Assembly (NCBI RefSeq): GCF_000381025.1
Contig: NZ_KB905816.1
Coordinates: 372,001 to 436,000 of the forward strand
Origin: Streptomyces sulphureus DSM 40104
Lineage (GTDB): Bacteria > Actinomycetota > Actinomycetes > Streptomycetales > Streptomycetaceae
Direction: 5' to 3'
DNA: 64,000 bases
Below are positions 1 through 8,467 of this stretch, in pieces. Positions within the stretch are counted from its first letter, which is position 1, and every line of letters begins with the position of its first letter. The position numbers and the translations under genes were made by a program. Below the pieces are notes generated by a model. It did no database searches and had not been told where the DNA came from. It was given only the letters and a program-made list of their open reading frames with translations.

Positions 1-203
1 GCGAGGCGCTCAGGCTCCAGCGGCAGGTAGCCGTACGGGCCCAGCTCCACCCACCGGTATCCGGCCGTGACGAGTTCGTCGAGGAAGCGCGAGTACGGGA
101 CCTGACGGTCGTCCTCGGGGAAGGAAATGCCCCAGGAGACCGGGGCGGTGCCGAGACAGAGGTTTCCCGCGGTCAGGCGCGGAGAGTGTGGCGTTGTTGC
201 CAT
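1..203 (-). CDS. iolE: IolE-like inosose dehydratase (N-terminal part only)
   Basis: The first 67 codons of a sugar-phosphate isomerase/epimerase-like TIM-barrel protein are visible; the rest lies beyond the window edge. The start reads MATTPHSPRL, and the following LGTAPVSWGI segment is typical of IolE, which dehydrates scyllo-inosose (2-keto-myo-inositol) to the diketone that IolD hydrolyses. The ATG at 203 has a modest AGGAGCAG upstream. The gene sits 81 bp downstream of iolD in the same direction, as the last visible gene of the inositol operon. The call rests on a short N-terminus plus context. Confidence 0.85.
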   Translation of the reverse strand, partial: MATTPHSPRLTAGNLCLGTAPVSWGISFPEDDRQVPYSRFLDELVTAGYRWVELGPYGYLPLEPERL

Positions 204-284
204 GACTGCTCCTTACAAGCAGGGAGTGGGAGACGGCACGGAGCCGAGGTTTCGGGTCCCCCGACAACGTTTCCGGCGCACGGT

Positions 285-2168
285 TCACAGATAGTGGCGC
301 TGGGTGCGCTTGTGTTCTGCGTAGGTCCGGTAGGCGGCACGGGTGGTCTCCACGCGTGCGGTCTGGCTCACCGGGACGTCCCACCAGGCGTGCGCGGGCG
401 GGTTGGTCCCGCAGGGGTCGACCTCGACATGGACGAGGGTGGTGCGGTCGGCATCCCGCGCGGTGGCAACCGCGGTGCGGAACTCCTCGACGGTGGTCGC
501 ATGCAGCACGCCGGCTCCGAGGGACGCGGCGTTGGCCGCCAAGTCGACGGGGAGCAGCTCGCCGTCCAACAGGCCGGACGCCTCGCTGCGATAGCGATAG
601 CTGGTACCGAAGCGCTGAGAGCCCAACTCCTCGGAGAGGGAGCCGATGGAGGCGAAGCCGTGGTTCTGCACCAGGACGACGGTCACCTTCAAACTTTCGG
701 AGAGCATGGTGACGATCTCCTGCGCGAGCATCAGGTAGGAGCCGTCCCCGACGAGCACGACCACTTCCCGTTCCGGGGCGGCCAACTTGGCGCCGACTCC
801 GGCAGCCACTTCGTAGCCCATGCACGAGTAGGCGTATTCGACGTGATAACTCTTCGGGTCCCGTGCACGCCAGAGCTGTTGCAGGTCTCCGGGCATCGAT
901 CCGGCAGCGTTGATCACTACGTCGCGGTCGTCCAGGATTTCGTTGAGCGCTCCCAGGATCTCCGTCTGTCCCGGGAGTCGCCCCTCGTCACGGTGGGGTG
1001 CAAAGCACTCTGCTTCGATCTCCCGTGCGTGTGCGACGGCTTCGCGGACCTCGGCCTCGTAGTCCTGCGACACGTGCCAGTCGGCGAGAGCCTCCGCGAG
1101 TGCCTCGATCCCCAGCAGAGCATCCGCGACCACCGGTTCGGCCGCATGCTTCACGGCGTCCAGCCGAGCCACGTTGAGGTTGACGAAGGCCACGTCCTGG
1201 TTGCCGAAGACCGTACGGCTGGCCGTGGTGAAGTCACTCAGCCGAGTGCCGATGTTGAGCACCACGTCCGCATTCGACGCCAGCGCGTTCGCGGCATACC
1301 CGCCGGTCGCACCCACACCTCCGACGGCCTGGGGGTGGTCCCAGGGCACCGCGCCCTTGCCCGCGTGCGTATCGGCCACCGGCACGCCCGTCGCTTCGGC
1401 GAAGGCCCGCAGTCCTTCCGTCGCGCCCGAGTAGACGACCCCACCGCCCGCGACGACCAGCGGCCGCCGCGCGCCACGGAGCAGGGCCGCCGCACGGTCG
1501 ACGGCCGACGGCTCGGGTACCGGGCGGCCGACGTGCCACACCCGGCGTCGGAAGAACGACTCCGGCCAGTCGAAGGCTTCCGCCTGGACGTCCTGCGGCA
1601 GTGCCAGCGTGACGGCCCCGGTCTCGACGGGATCGGTGAGGACCCGCATCGCCGCGAGAAGGGCGGGGACAAGCTGCTCGGGACGCGCGACACGGTCGAA
1701 GTACTTCGAGACGGGGCGCAGCGCGTCGTTCACCGACACGTCGCCGGCCTGCGGCTGCTCCAACTGTTGGAGTACCGGCTCGGCGACGCGGGTGGCGAAC
1801 ATGTCGCTCGGCAACAGCAGTACCGGAAGCCGGTTCGTGGTGGCGAGCGCCGCTCCGGTGACCATGTTCGTGGACCCGGGGCCGGTCGACGCGGTGCAGG
1901 CGTAGGTCTGGAGCCGGTCCCGCATCTTCGCGTACGCGGCGGACGCGTGCACCATGCCCTGCTCGTTCCGGGCCAGGTAGTAGGGCAGGTCCGCCTCTCC
2001 CGTCTCCACGGCCTGCAACAGGGCCTGACCGACCCCGGCGACGTTCCCGTGGCCGAAGATCCCCCACATTCCGGGGACCAACCGCTGTTCCTCGCCGTCA
2101 CGTTCGCTGTACTGCTGCGCAAGGAAGCGCACGAGCGCCTGCGCAGTGGTCAGACGTACGGTCGTCAT
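285..2168 (-). CDS. iolD: 3D-(3,5/4)-trihydroxycyclohexane-1,2-dione hydrolase IolD
   Basis: A 627-residue thiamine-diphosphate enzyme of the acetolactate synthase fold. It opens the cyclohexanedione ring formed by IolE to give 5-deoxy-glucuronate in cytosolic inositol catabolism. The N-terminal Pyr domain contains GIFGHGNVAGVG, the middle domain carries LVVAGGGVVYSG, and the C-terminal PP domain has the metal/ThDP site VVVLVGDGSYLM followed by the QNHGF segment. I chose the ATG at 2168 because it overlaps the iolB stop as ATGA, is preceded by GGAGAGGAGG, and matches the family N-terminus (MTTVRLTTAQAL). A longer reading to 2234 would run into iolB. Translational coupling to iolB is likely. 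Confidence 0.97.
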   Translation of the reverse strand: MTTVRLTTAQALVRFLAQQYSERDGEEQRLVPGMWGIFGHGNVAGVGQALLQAVETGEADLPYYLARNEQGMVHASAAYAKMRDRLQTYACTASTGPGSTNMVTGAALATTNRLPVLLLPSDMFATRVAEPVLQQLEQPQAGDVSVNDALRPVSKYFDRVARPEQLVPALLAAMRVLTDPVETGAVTLALPQDVQAEAFDWPESFFRRRVWHVGRPVPEPSAVDRAAALLRGARRPLVVAGGGVVYSGATEGLRAFAEATGVPVADTHAGKGAVPWDHPQAVGGVGATGGYAANALASNADVVLNIGTRLSDFTTASRTVFGNQDVAFVNLNVARLDAVKHAAEPVVADALLGIEALAEALADWHVSQDYEAEVREAVAHAREIEAECFAPHRDEGRLPGQTEILGALNEILDDRDVVINAAGSMPGDLQQLWRARDPKSYHVEYAYSCMGYEVAAGVGAKLAAPEREVVVLVGDGSYLMLAQEIVTMLSESLKVTVVLVQNHGFASIGSLSEELGSQRFGTSYRYRSEASGLLDGELLPVDLAANAASLGAGVLHATTVEEFRTAVATARDADRTTLVHVEVDPCGTNPPAHAWWDVPVSQTARVETTRAAYRTYAEHKRTQRHYL

Positions 2169-3058
2169 CGGGCCTCCTCTCCGAACGGGAGCCGGTCGTC
2201 GACCTCTTGCGACTCCCAGGCGGAGCGCACCCACGCGTGCGCCGGGTCGTCACAGATCAGCCAGGCGCGCTCGGACCCCGGTCCCGCCATGACGTTGAGG
2301 TAGTAGAGGTCGTGCCCGGGAGCGGCGATCGACGGTCCGTGCCAGCCGTACGGGATCAGTACGGTGTCGCCCGACCTCACTTCGGCCAGCACGTCGATCG
2401 GGCGGTCCGCCTCGCCGTACACGCGCTGGTAGCCGAAACCCTGCTCGCCGCCGCCGATCTGGAAGTAGTAGATCTCCTCCAGCTCGCTTTCCACAGGCGT
2501 GCCGTCCGCACCGGTACGCGCCGTGTCGTGCTTGTGCGGTGGGTAGGAGGACCAGTTGCCGGCGGGGGTGAGCACCTCGCAGACCAGCAGTTGGTCGGCG
2601 TCGAAGGTGCCCGGCAGGCAGTAGTTGTTGACCTGCCGCGAGCAGGCACCGGCCCCGCGCAGCTCGACCGGTACGTTCTCCCGCGGCCCGTACCGCGCTC
2701 CCCCGTCGGTGCGAGCAGTGCGCGCGGAGGGCAGGGCGAAGCGTCCGCCGGCCGCGCTCCGGACGACGGCAGTCGTCCGGCTGGGCAAGTAGAGAAAGTC
2801 GGTGGCGGAGGCGAACACGCCGGTGCGGCCCTCGAGATGAAAGCTCTGCCCGTCGACGGTGACCGTGCAGCCACCTTCCAACGGCAGCACGAGCAGTTCA
2901 CTGTCCCCGGTGGACACCGGCTGTTCGGCGCCGGCCGCGAGGTGCAGCACCCGCAGTCCCGAGTGCTCCCAACCGGCGACCTGGGGAGTCACGTTCACTT
3001 CGAACGGGCCGTCGGCCGTCGTGCCCTTCGGCAGGTGGTAGGTGGGTGTATCGGTCAC
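2165..3058 (-). CDS. iolB: 5-deoxy-glucuronate isomerase IolB
   Basis: A 297-residue bicupin that isomerises 5-deoxy-glucuronate to 5-dehydro-2-deoxy-gluconate, the substrate of IolC. The protein begins VTDTPTYHLPKG. It carries the typical WSSYPPHKHD metal-ligand motif near residue 175, then the EEIYYFQ segment and a late cupin strand around YGWHGPS. The GTG start at 3058 overlaps the stop of the upstream aldolase gene as GTGA, and the 3' end overlaps iolD as ATGA, so it is an inner gene of the polycistron. Confidence 0.96.
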   Translation of the reverse strand: MTDTPTYHLPKGTTADGPFEVNVTPQVAGWEHSGLRVLHLAAGAEQPVSTGDSELLVLPLEGGCTVTVDGQSFHLEGRTGVFASATDFLYLPSRTTAVVRSAAGGRFALPSARTARTDGGARYGPRENVPVELRGAGACSRQVNNYCLPGTFDADQLLVCEVLTPAGNWSSYPPHKHDTARTGADGTPVESELEEIYYFQIGGGEQGFGYQRVYGEADRPIDVLAEVRSGDTVLIPYGWHGPSIAAPGHDLYYLNVMAGPGSERAWLICDDPAHAWVRSAWESQEVDDRLPFGEEAR

Positions 3059-3927
3059 AGCAAGCTCACCGCCCGATCTACGGCGCCGGCGACATCGCCG
3101 TCGGAGGGAAAAAGCAGGGACCGACCCACGACCAAACCGCGGGCCGTCGGCTGCTTGAGCGCCTGCTTCCAGGAGGCGAACGCGGCCTCGGTGTCCGTCA
3201 CGTCGCCGCCCAACAGCAGCACCGGCAGTGTGGAAGCGGCCAGCACCCGTTCCATATCGGGCACCACGGGGACTTTGAGCCAACTGTAGGCAGTGCTGCG
3301 GCCAAGCCCTGAGGCAACGGTCATGGAGGTGAGGACGGCGTCGGTGGACAGGTCGTTGTGGATGCGTCCTCCCTGCCATCGGGACAGGAACGGCTCAATC
3401 ATCGCGATCAGTCCGCGCTCGTTGAGCCCGTTGACGGCCTGCGCGCAGTTCTCCAGCGCCGACGGCGTCGCCGAATCCTCCAGTGCGATCCGCAGGAGCA
3501 TCTTGCCGCCGTCGAAGTTCCTCCCGGCGATGCCCTCGGGGTCGTACCCCGTGAATCGGTCGTCGACCTCGAAGGCCGACTGCGCGAGACCGGCGCGGTT
3601 CATCGAGCCGAAGACACTCTTGTTGTCCAGGACGCCGAGCAGCAGCAGGTCCTCGAGTATGTCGGCCGTGGCCAACACCCCTGTGACGCCGGGTCGTTCC
3701 AACGCACGGCAGAGCCTGTCCAGCAGTTCGAACCGATTCGCCATGGCCCAGGGGTCGTTGCCGACTCGGTGGGAACCACGCGCTGGATGGTCCGCAGCGA
3801 TGATCAGGGCTTTGCCGTGCTCGCCGAGCGGTGACGACGCCCTGATGCGCCGCGCAGCGGCCTCGGCGATCACGCCGGGAGCGGTGGCGCGAGTGTTCAC
3901 GGCCTCGTGCAGACGTGGGGACAACAC
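3055..3927 (-). CDS. Cgl0159-family (beta/alpha)8 aldolase of inositol clusters
   Basis: About 290 residues, matching the DeoC/LacD-like aldolases found next to iolC in actinobacterial inositol clusters. Visible signatures are ALIIAADHPARG, FEVDDRFTGYDPEGI, KMLLRI and LLLGGDVTDTEAAF. By position it would replace IolJ, splitting 2-deoxy-5-keto-gluconate 6-phosphate into a C3 aldehyde and dihydroxyacetone phosphate; this role is inferred from context. The likely start is GTG 3927 (or TTG 3924) just after the iolC stop, in the purine-rich GGGGAGGTGTGAGGAGGTG. An in-frame extension to 4050 lies inside iolC and is probably not used. Confidence 0.85.
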   Translation of the reverse strand: MLSPRLHEAVNTRATAPGVIAEAAARRIRASSPLGEHGKALIIAADHPARGSHRVGNDPWAMANRFELLDRLCRALERPGVTGVLATADILEDLLLLGVLDNKSVFGSMNRAGLAQSAFEVDDRFTGYDPEGIAGRNFDGGKMLLRIALEDSATPSALENCAQAVNGLNERGLIAMIEPFLSRWQGGRIHNDLSTDAVLTSMTVASGLGRSTAYSWLKVPVVPDMERVLAASTLPVLLLGGDVTDTEAAFASWKQALKQPTARGLVVGRSLLFPSDGDVAGAVDRAVSLL

Positions 3928-3931
3928 CTCC

Positions 3932-4900
3932 TCACACCTCCCCTGATTGCTCGTCCGGGCGCGTGGCACGCAGCTTCGCCGCCACTTCCTCCTCCGTCGG
4001 CATCGCATCGGAACAGGCCAGCCGGCCGGCCACCAACGCACCCGCCGCATTCGCGAAGGCCATCGTTCGACGGGTGTCCCAGCCGGACAGAAGTCCGTGG
4101 CAGAGTGCCCCTCCGAACGCGTCGCCTGCGCCGAGCCCGTTGACCACCTCCACCTGGCACGGAGGGACCTCGACGGCCTCGCCGTCGCGCCCCATCGCCA
4201 GCACTCCCGCAGGGCCCTGCTTGACGACCGCCAGCTCCACGCCTGCGTCCAGCAGCGCCTTGGCTGCGGCGTACGGCTCGCGCTCGCCCGTCGCCACCTC
4301 GCACTCCTCGAGGTTGCCGACGGTGACGGTGGCGTGCCGGAGGGCCTCGCGGTAGCGACTCGGTGCCTGCACCGGGTCAGACCAGAATGCCTCCCGCCAG
4401 TCGAGGTCGAAGACGGTGGGATGGGACTTCTCCCGGTGCTCCAGCGCGGCGAGCGTCGCCGACCTGCTGGGTTCCTCGCTCAGGCCGGTGCCCGTCATCC
4501 AGAAGATGCGGGCGGCGCGCACGGCGTGGAGGTCCTGTTCCTCCGCGACGAGGTCCAGGTCAGGGGCTTTGGGCAACCGGTAGGCGTACAGCGGGAAGTC
4601 GTCCGGGGGAAAGATCTCGCAGAAGGTCACCGGCGTGGGCGCGATCTCGGAGGTACCGACGAAGCGACTGTCCACGCCGTATCCCTCGAGCGCGGAGCGT
4701 ACGAAGTCCCCGAACGGATCACCGCCCGTCTTCGTGATCACCGCAGCGCTGCGACCGTAACGAGCCGCGGCCACCGCGACATTGCTCGGACTACCGCCCA
4801 GATACTTGCCGAACGAGGTGACGTCGGCCAGCCCCACACCGGTCTGCAGCGGATAGACGTCCACCCCCACTCGGCCCATGGTCAGCACGTCGAACCCCAT
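3932..4900 (-). CDS. iolC: 5-dehydro-2-deoxygluconokinase IolC
   Basis: A 322-residue PfkB-family sugar kinase that phosphorylates 5-dehydro-2-deoxy-gluconate. Features are the N-terminal MGRVGVDVYP strand, the substrate-loop GGSPSNVAVAAA near residue 35, and the C-terminal ATP/anion-hole motif NGLGAGDAFGGAL near residue 250, with the catalytic Asp in GAGDAF. It is the first gene of the minus-strand inositol operon, separated by about 210 bp from the divergent LacI regulator. The intergenic region carries the palindromes described separately. Confidence 0.96.
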   Translation of the reverse strand: MGFDVLTMGRVGVDVYPLQTGVGLADVTSFGKYLGGSPSNVAVAAARYGRSAAVITKTGGDPFGDFVRSALEGYGVDSRFVGTSEIAPTPVTFCEIFPPDDFPLYAYRLPKAPDLDLVAEEQDLHAVRAARIFWMTGTGLSEEPSRSATLAALEHREKSHPTVFDLDWREAFWSDPVQAPSRYREALRHATVTVGNLEECEVATGEREPYAAAKALLDAGVELAVVKQGPAGVLAMGRDGEAVEVPPCQVEVVNGLGAGDAFGGALCHGLLSGWDTRRTMAFANAAGALVAGRLACSDAMPTEEEVAAKLRATRPDEQSGEV

Positions 4901-4983
4901 CCGCCCGACTCCCCTTCCTACGGCGGTCGTTGCCCGAGCAGCGCGGAGCCACGGGCCTGTTCACACCACCGGGGACCTAGAAC

Positions 4984-5008
4984 TATCGCGCGCTACTAGC
5001 GCGCGCTA
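4984..5008. promoter_or_regulatory. Tandem palindromes between iolC and the LacI regulator
   Basis: Two near-identical 12-bp blocks lie in tandem: TATCGCGCGCTA (4984-4995) and the perfect palindrome TAGCGCGCGCTA (4997-5008). A third partial copy, AATAGCGCGATTCGCG, lies near 5046. LacI-family operators are palindromes with a central CG, and these sit in the promoter of iolC and of the divergent LacI gene. The natural inference is autoregulation and repression of the inositol operon. No binding evidence is available. Confidence 0.55.
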
Positions 5009-5113
5009 ACTCGAAGTACGATGGCGCCTGCTCAAGCGGGATGTCAATAGCGCGATTCGCGCCGGTACGGTGACACCGGCGGGCACGAGCGAACCTCGGA
5101 GGTGCACACACCC

Positions 5114-6145
5114 GTGAACCCATCGGGCAGGCAGAGGCCGACCATGGCGGACGTGGCGGAGCGGGCCGGGGTCTCCCGTGCCCTGGTGTCGATCGTGTTC
5201 CGGGGACAGCCGGGCGCCGGCGAGGAGACCCGCGAACGCATCCTCCGCGTCGCGGACGAGGTCGGCTACCACCCCGACAACGCCGCCCGGCTGCTCGCCC
5301 GCGGACGTAGCCGCGCCCTGGGCGTGCTGTTCACCGTGCAGCATCCCTTCCACGCCGACCTCGTCTCACGCATCTACCCCGAGGCGGAGGAACTGGGCTA
5401 CGACGCGCTGCTCTCCTCACCCGCGCACGGCCGCACCGAGCAGAAGGCGGTGGAGGCTCTGCTCTCCCACCGTTGCGAAGCAGTGCTCCTCCTCGGCCCG
5501 GAGGCACCGCAGGCATACCTCAACGAACTCGGACGGCGCACCGTCGTGGTCTCCGTCAGCCGTCGCGCCGCCGGGGCGCCGGTGGACAGCGTCTACACAG
5601 CCGAGAGCAGCGGCGTACGGCAGGCGATGAACCACCTCTTCGACCTGGGTCACCGTTCCCTGGTGCACGTCGACGGGGGCAAGGGGCCCGGCTCCACCGA
5701 AAGGCGCCGTGCCTACCGCGCGTCGATGAGACGACGCGGTCTGAGCGAGGAACTGCGCGTGATCCCCGGCGGCGGAACCGAGGAGTCCGGCGTCGAAGCG
5801 GGCGAACTGCTGCTCCGCGAGCGCGACCTCGGAGCGGAACTGCCGACCGCGGTGCTCGCGGCCAACGACCGCTGCGCCATGGGCCTGATGCTTGCTCTGA
5901 CGCGCGGCGGTGTCGACGTCCCCCGCGACCTGTCCGTCGTCGGATACGACGACAGCCACCGCTCGCACATGATGCCCATCGGCCTCACCACGGTCCGTCA
6001 GGATGTCGACGTGATGGCGGAACGGGCCGTCAGATTCGCCGTGGAGCGCCTGGAGAACGCCGAGTTGGAGCCCCGGCACGCGGTACTCGGCGCGAAGCTG
6101 ATGGTGCGGGGAACCACCGGACCGCCTCGCGCGGAGGCCCGCTGA
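5114..6145 (+). CDS. LacI-family regulator, probable inositol-operon repressor
   Basis: A 343-residue regulator. The N-terminal LacI HTH reads MADVAERAGVSRALVSIVFRG, followed by the hinge region DNAARLLARGRSRALGVLF. A periplasmic-binding-protein-like effector domain follows, ending in LSVVGYDDS and LTTVRQDVDVM. I prefer the GTG at 5114 (11 bp after CGGAGG) over the GTG at 5102, which overlaps the ribosome-binding site. Divergent placement next to iolC suggests it senses an inositol intermediate and represses both genes; the ligand is inferred. Confidence 0.85.
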   Translation: MNPSGRQRPTMADVAERAGVSRALVSIVFRGQPGAGEETRERILRVADEVGYHPDNAARLLARGRSRALGVLFTVQHPFHADLVSRIYPEAEELGYDALLSSPAHGRTEQKAVEALLSHRCEAVLLLGPEAPQAYLNELGRRTVVVSVSRRAAGAPVDSVYTAESSGVRQAMNHLFDLGHRSLVHVDGGKGPGSTERRRAYRASMRRRGLSEELRVIPGGGTEESGVEAGELLLRERDLGAELPTAVLAANDRCAMGLMLALTRGGVDVPRDLSVVGYDDSHRSHMMPIGLTTVRQDVDVMAERAVRFAVERLENAELEPRHAVLGAKLMVRGTTGPPRAEAR

Positions 6146-6290
6146 CCACTCCCCGGTCGCGGATGCGACGCATCAGGTCGAAAGCTCCTCCCTCGCACCT
6201 GCAACGACAACGCCGGCGGCTCGGGAGCCTCCGCGCGCAGCCTGCGGGCGGCGAATACCGCGGTACGAAGCCTTATCCGACGCCGTGCCG

Positions 6291-7151
6291 TCAGCGTCGC
6301 AAATGCTCCTCGGCTCCTTCGGACCAGGCGGCGAGAAAGCGGAGGGCCTCGTGCGTGGGGCCGCCCGGGGCAGCCGTCCAGACGACGAGCTGCTGGTCGG
6401 CGTCGCCGGCCTCGGCGAGGGTGTCCCAGTCCAGCACGAGTTCGCCTGCCGTGGGATGGACGAGGGTCTTCGTCCCCGTGGAGAGGCTGGCCACATTGCG
6501 GGCGGCCCACCACTGGGCGAACTGCGCGTCCTGCATCGACAGCTCACCGACGAGTCCGGCCAGGCGTGGATCGTCGGGGTACTTCGCCGCCTCCATCCGC
6601 AGTTGGGCGACGGCGGTCCTTGCGACCGACTCCCAGTCCTTGTAGAGGGTGCGCATATCAGGGTCGGTGAACAATATCCGCACGTAGTTGCGGTGCTTGG
6701 CCGGGACCTGGCCGAAGTCGGTGATCATGGCTGCGGCGAGGCTGTTCCAGGCCAGCACGTCCATGCGCCGGCCCATCACGATCGCCGGCGTCGCGCCCAG
6801 GTCGTCCAGCAGCCGCTGGAGCTGGGGCTTGACCTTCTGCGCGGTCTGCCGCGGTGCACGCGTCGAGGGCTTGCCCGCGAGGCTGAACAGGTAACGGCGC
6901 TGGTCCTCGTCGAGCTGCAGTACGTCGGCGAGAGTGCCGAGCACGGGCGCGGAGACTCGGATGCGCCCCTGCTCGATGCGGGTGTAGTAGTCGGTGCTGA
7001 TCGACGCCAACCGGGCGACCTCTTCCCGACGCAGGCCGGCGACGCGACGGGGGCCGGCGCCTTCGGGCAGACCGGCCTCGCGCAAGGTCAGCTCGGCGCG
7101 GCGGGCCTTGAGGAAGACACCGAGCTCGTTCTGCTTCACGTTGCGGGTCAT
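6291..7151 (-). CDS. XRE regulator with MmyB-like ligand-binding domain
   Basis: A 286-residue protein. The N-terminal XRE HTH contains GLRREEVARLASISTDYYTRIEQGR. The all-alpha MmyB-type C-terminal domain has the hallmark VLAWNSLAAAMITDFG and the late segment LVHPTAGELVLDWDTL. Regulators of this type, common in Streptomyces, usually control one divergent oxidoreductase operon, and that is the arrangement here. The start is uncertain: ATG 7151 abuts GGAGGG, so the GTG six codons downstream (MTRNVK...) or a GTG upstream near 7175 are alternatives. It converges on the LacI gene with a 145-bp gap. Confidence 0.88.
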   Translation of the reverse strand: MTRNVKQNELGVFLKARRAELTLREAGLPEGAGPRRVAGLRREEVARLASISTDYYTRIEQGRIRVSAPVLGTLADVLQLDEDQRRYLFSLAGKPSTRAPRQTAQKVKPQLQRLLDDLGATPAIVMGRRMDVLAWNSLAAAMITDFGQVPAKHRNYVRILFTDPDMRTLYKDWESVARTAVAQLRMEAAKYPDDPRLAGLVGELSMQDAQFAQWWAARNVASLSTGTKTLVHPTAGELVLDWDTLAEAGDADQQLVVWTAAPGGPTHEALRFLAAWSEGAEEHLRR

Positions 7152-7192
7152 CCCTCCATCGTCCCCGTACAGCACCCCGCCTGTGAGGGGGA

Positions 7193-7215
7193 GGAATCCC
7201 TCCCAGGATGATTCC
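7193..7215. promoter_or_regulatory. Inverted repeat in the XRE/reductase divergent promoter
   Basis: GGAATC (7193-7198) and GATTCC (7210-7215) form an inverted repeat with an 11-bp spacer, in a purine/pyrimidine-rich stretch between the divergent genes. It is a candidate operator for the XRE regulator. This rests on symmetry and position only. Confidence 0.35.
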
Positions 7216-7295
7216 TTCCTCTGCACGGACCCCGTTTCTCGCATAACCATGGAGAGGTGCTCGAGACGACGAATGACGAGAGACGGGGAGGAGCC

Positions 7296-8039
7296 GTGAC
7301 GAGGCCGTTCGTGTTCTGCCACATGATGACCGCCCTCGACGGGAAGATCAGCGGCGAGTACATGCGCACTCCGGAGGCGTCCGTCGCCGGCCGAGTGTTC
7401 TACGACCTCGCGTTCGGCGACGACCCGTACTACCGGCACCAAGGCTGGCTGTCCGGCCGGGTGACCACGGACGACAACTTCACGCATCACCGCGAACCCG
7501 TCCTCGACGAGGACGCGGCACCTGTGCCCGAAGGCGACTTCGTCGCCGTGCCGGACTCCGAGAAGTACTACGTGTCCGTCGACCCGTCCGGCAGGCTCGG
7601 CTGGGAAAGCCCCGACTTGACCTACCAGACCACGCACGCTCATGTGCTCGAGGTCCTCACCGGCAAGGCGTCGAACGCCTACAAGGCGTTTCTGCGCCGG
7701 CTGGGCATCTCGTACGTGATCGCCGGGGACGACGAGCTGAACGTTGCGCTCCTCCTGGACAAGCTCCGGATGCTGTTCGGCATCCGGACGCTGATGCTCG
7801 GCGGAGGAGGAGTCCTGAACTGGTCCTTCATCCAGGCCGGCCTGTGCGACGAGCTCAGCGTCGTCATCGCCCCTGTCGCGGACGGTTCCTCGGACAGCCC
7901 GGCGCTGTTCGAGACCGCCGGCCGCACCTCGAACGATCCGCACCACTTCGAGCTGCAAACCGCCGAGCTCAAGAACGGCGGCAGCGTGTGGCTGCGCTAC
8001 ACCCTCAATGACCGCACGACGAAGGGGACATCGACATGA
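7296..8039 (+). CDS. RibD C-terminal / dihydrofolate-reductase-like reductase
   Basis: A 247-residue protein of the RibD_C (DHFR-fold) family, starting VTRPFVFCHMMTALDGKISG. The DGK(I/V)SG segment is the typical first helix/loop of the fold, and LMLGGGGVLNWSFIQAGLCDELSV is the conserved NADPH-site glycine cluster with the helix after it. Such proteins reduce pyrimidine-like or other small substrates with NADPH; the real substrate is unknown. The GTG at 7296 follows GGGGAGGAG closely; the longer frame from 7257 has no ribosome-binding site. First gene of a three-gene operon, overlapping the cupin gene as ATGA. Confidence 0.85.
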   Translation: MTRPFVFCHMMTALDGKISGEYMRTPEASVAGRVFYDLAFGDDPYYRHQGWLSGRVTTDDNFTHHREPVLDEDAAPVPEGDFVAVPDSEKYYVSVDPSGRLGWESPDLTYQTTHAHVLEVLTGKASNAYKAFLRRLGISYVIAGDDELNVALLLDKLRMLFGIRTLMLGGGGVLNWSFIQAGLCDELSVVIAPVADGSSDSPALFETAGRTSNDPHHFELQTAELKNGGSVWLRYTLNDRTTKGTST

Positions 8040-8467
8040 GGGAGATGGACATCGACCCGATCTTCCCGCGCGGGGAGAGGAACGACGCCTACGCGGCGAA
8101 CTTCGTCGGGCAGAGCTACCTGAGCATGCTGACCACCGAGGGCGTGGTCATCGGGAACGTGACCTTTGAGCCCGCGTGCCGCAACAACTGGCACATCCAC
8201 CATGCCAGGAAAGGCGGTGGGCAGATCCTGCTGTGCACCGCGGGCAGCGGTTGGCACCAGGTCGAGGGACAGGAGCCGGAGAGCATGACGCCCGGGACCG
8301 TGGCCCGGGTGCCCGCAGGAGTCAAACACTGGCACGGCGCGAAGGCCGACTCGTGGTTCACCCACCTCGCGATCGAGGTACCCGGCGAAGACGCCCACAA
8401 CGAGTGGTTGGAGCCGGTCTCCGACGAGGAGTACGACACGCTGCACAAGAACGGGAGCAACGCATGA
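8036..8467 (+). CDS. Small cupin-domain protein
   Basis: A 143-residue single-domain cupin. Metal ligands are visible in NNWHIHHARKGGGQ (cupin motif 1, His-His-Glu-like with a Gly/Gln variation) and in the second motif VPAGVKHWHGA. Cupins of this shape often travel with carboxymuconolactone-decarboxylase-like proteins or aldo/keto reductases in stress or detoxification operons. ATGA overlaps with both neighbours indicate strict co-translation. The function is not known; it could be a small dioxygenase, an isomerase or an effector-binding protein. Confidence 0.85.
   Translation: MREMDIDPIFPRGERNDAYAANFVGQSYLSMLTTEGVVIGNVTFEPACRNNWHIHHARKGGGQILLCTAGSGWHQVEGQEPESMTPGTVARVPAGVKHWHGAKADSWFTHLAIEVPGEDAHNEWLEPVSDEEYDTLHKNGSNA

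Noticed and set aside
186-2303. A 705-codon plus-strand frame opposite iolD
   Set aside because: iolD is certain on the other strand; the frame has no motifs.
6146-6290. Possible terminator in the LacI/XRE convergent gap
   Set aside because: Only weak, short inverted repeats were found, not enough to call.
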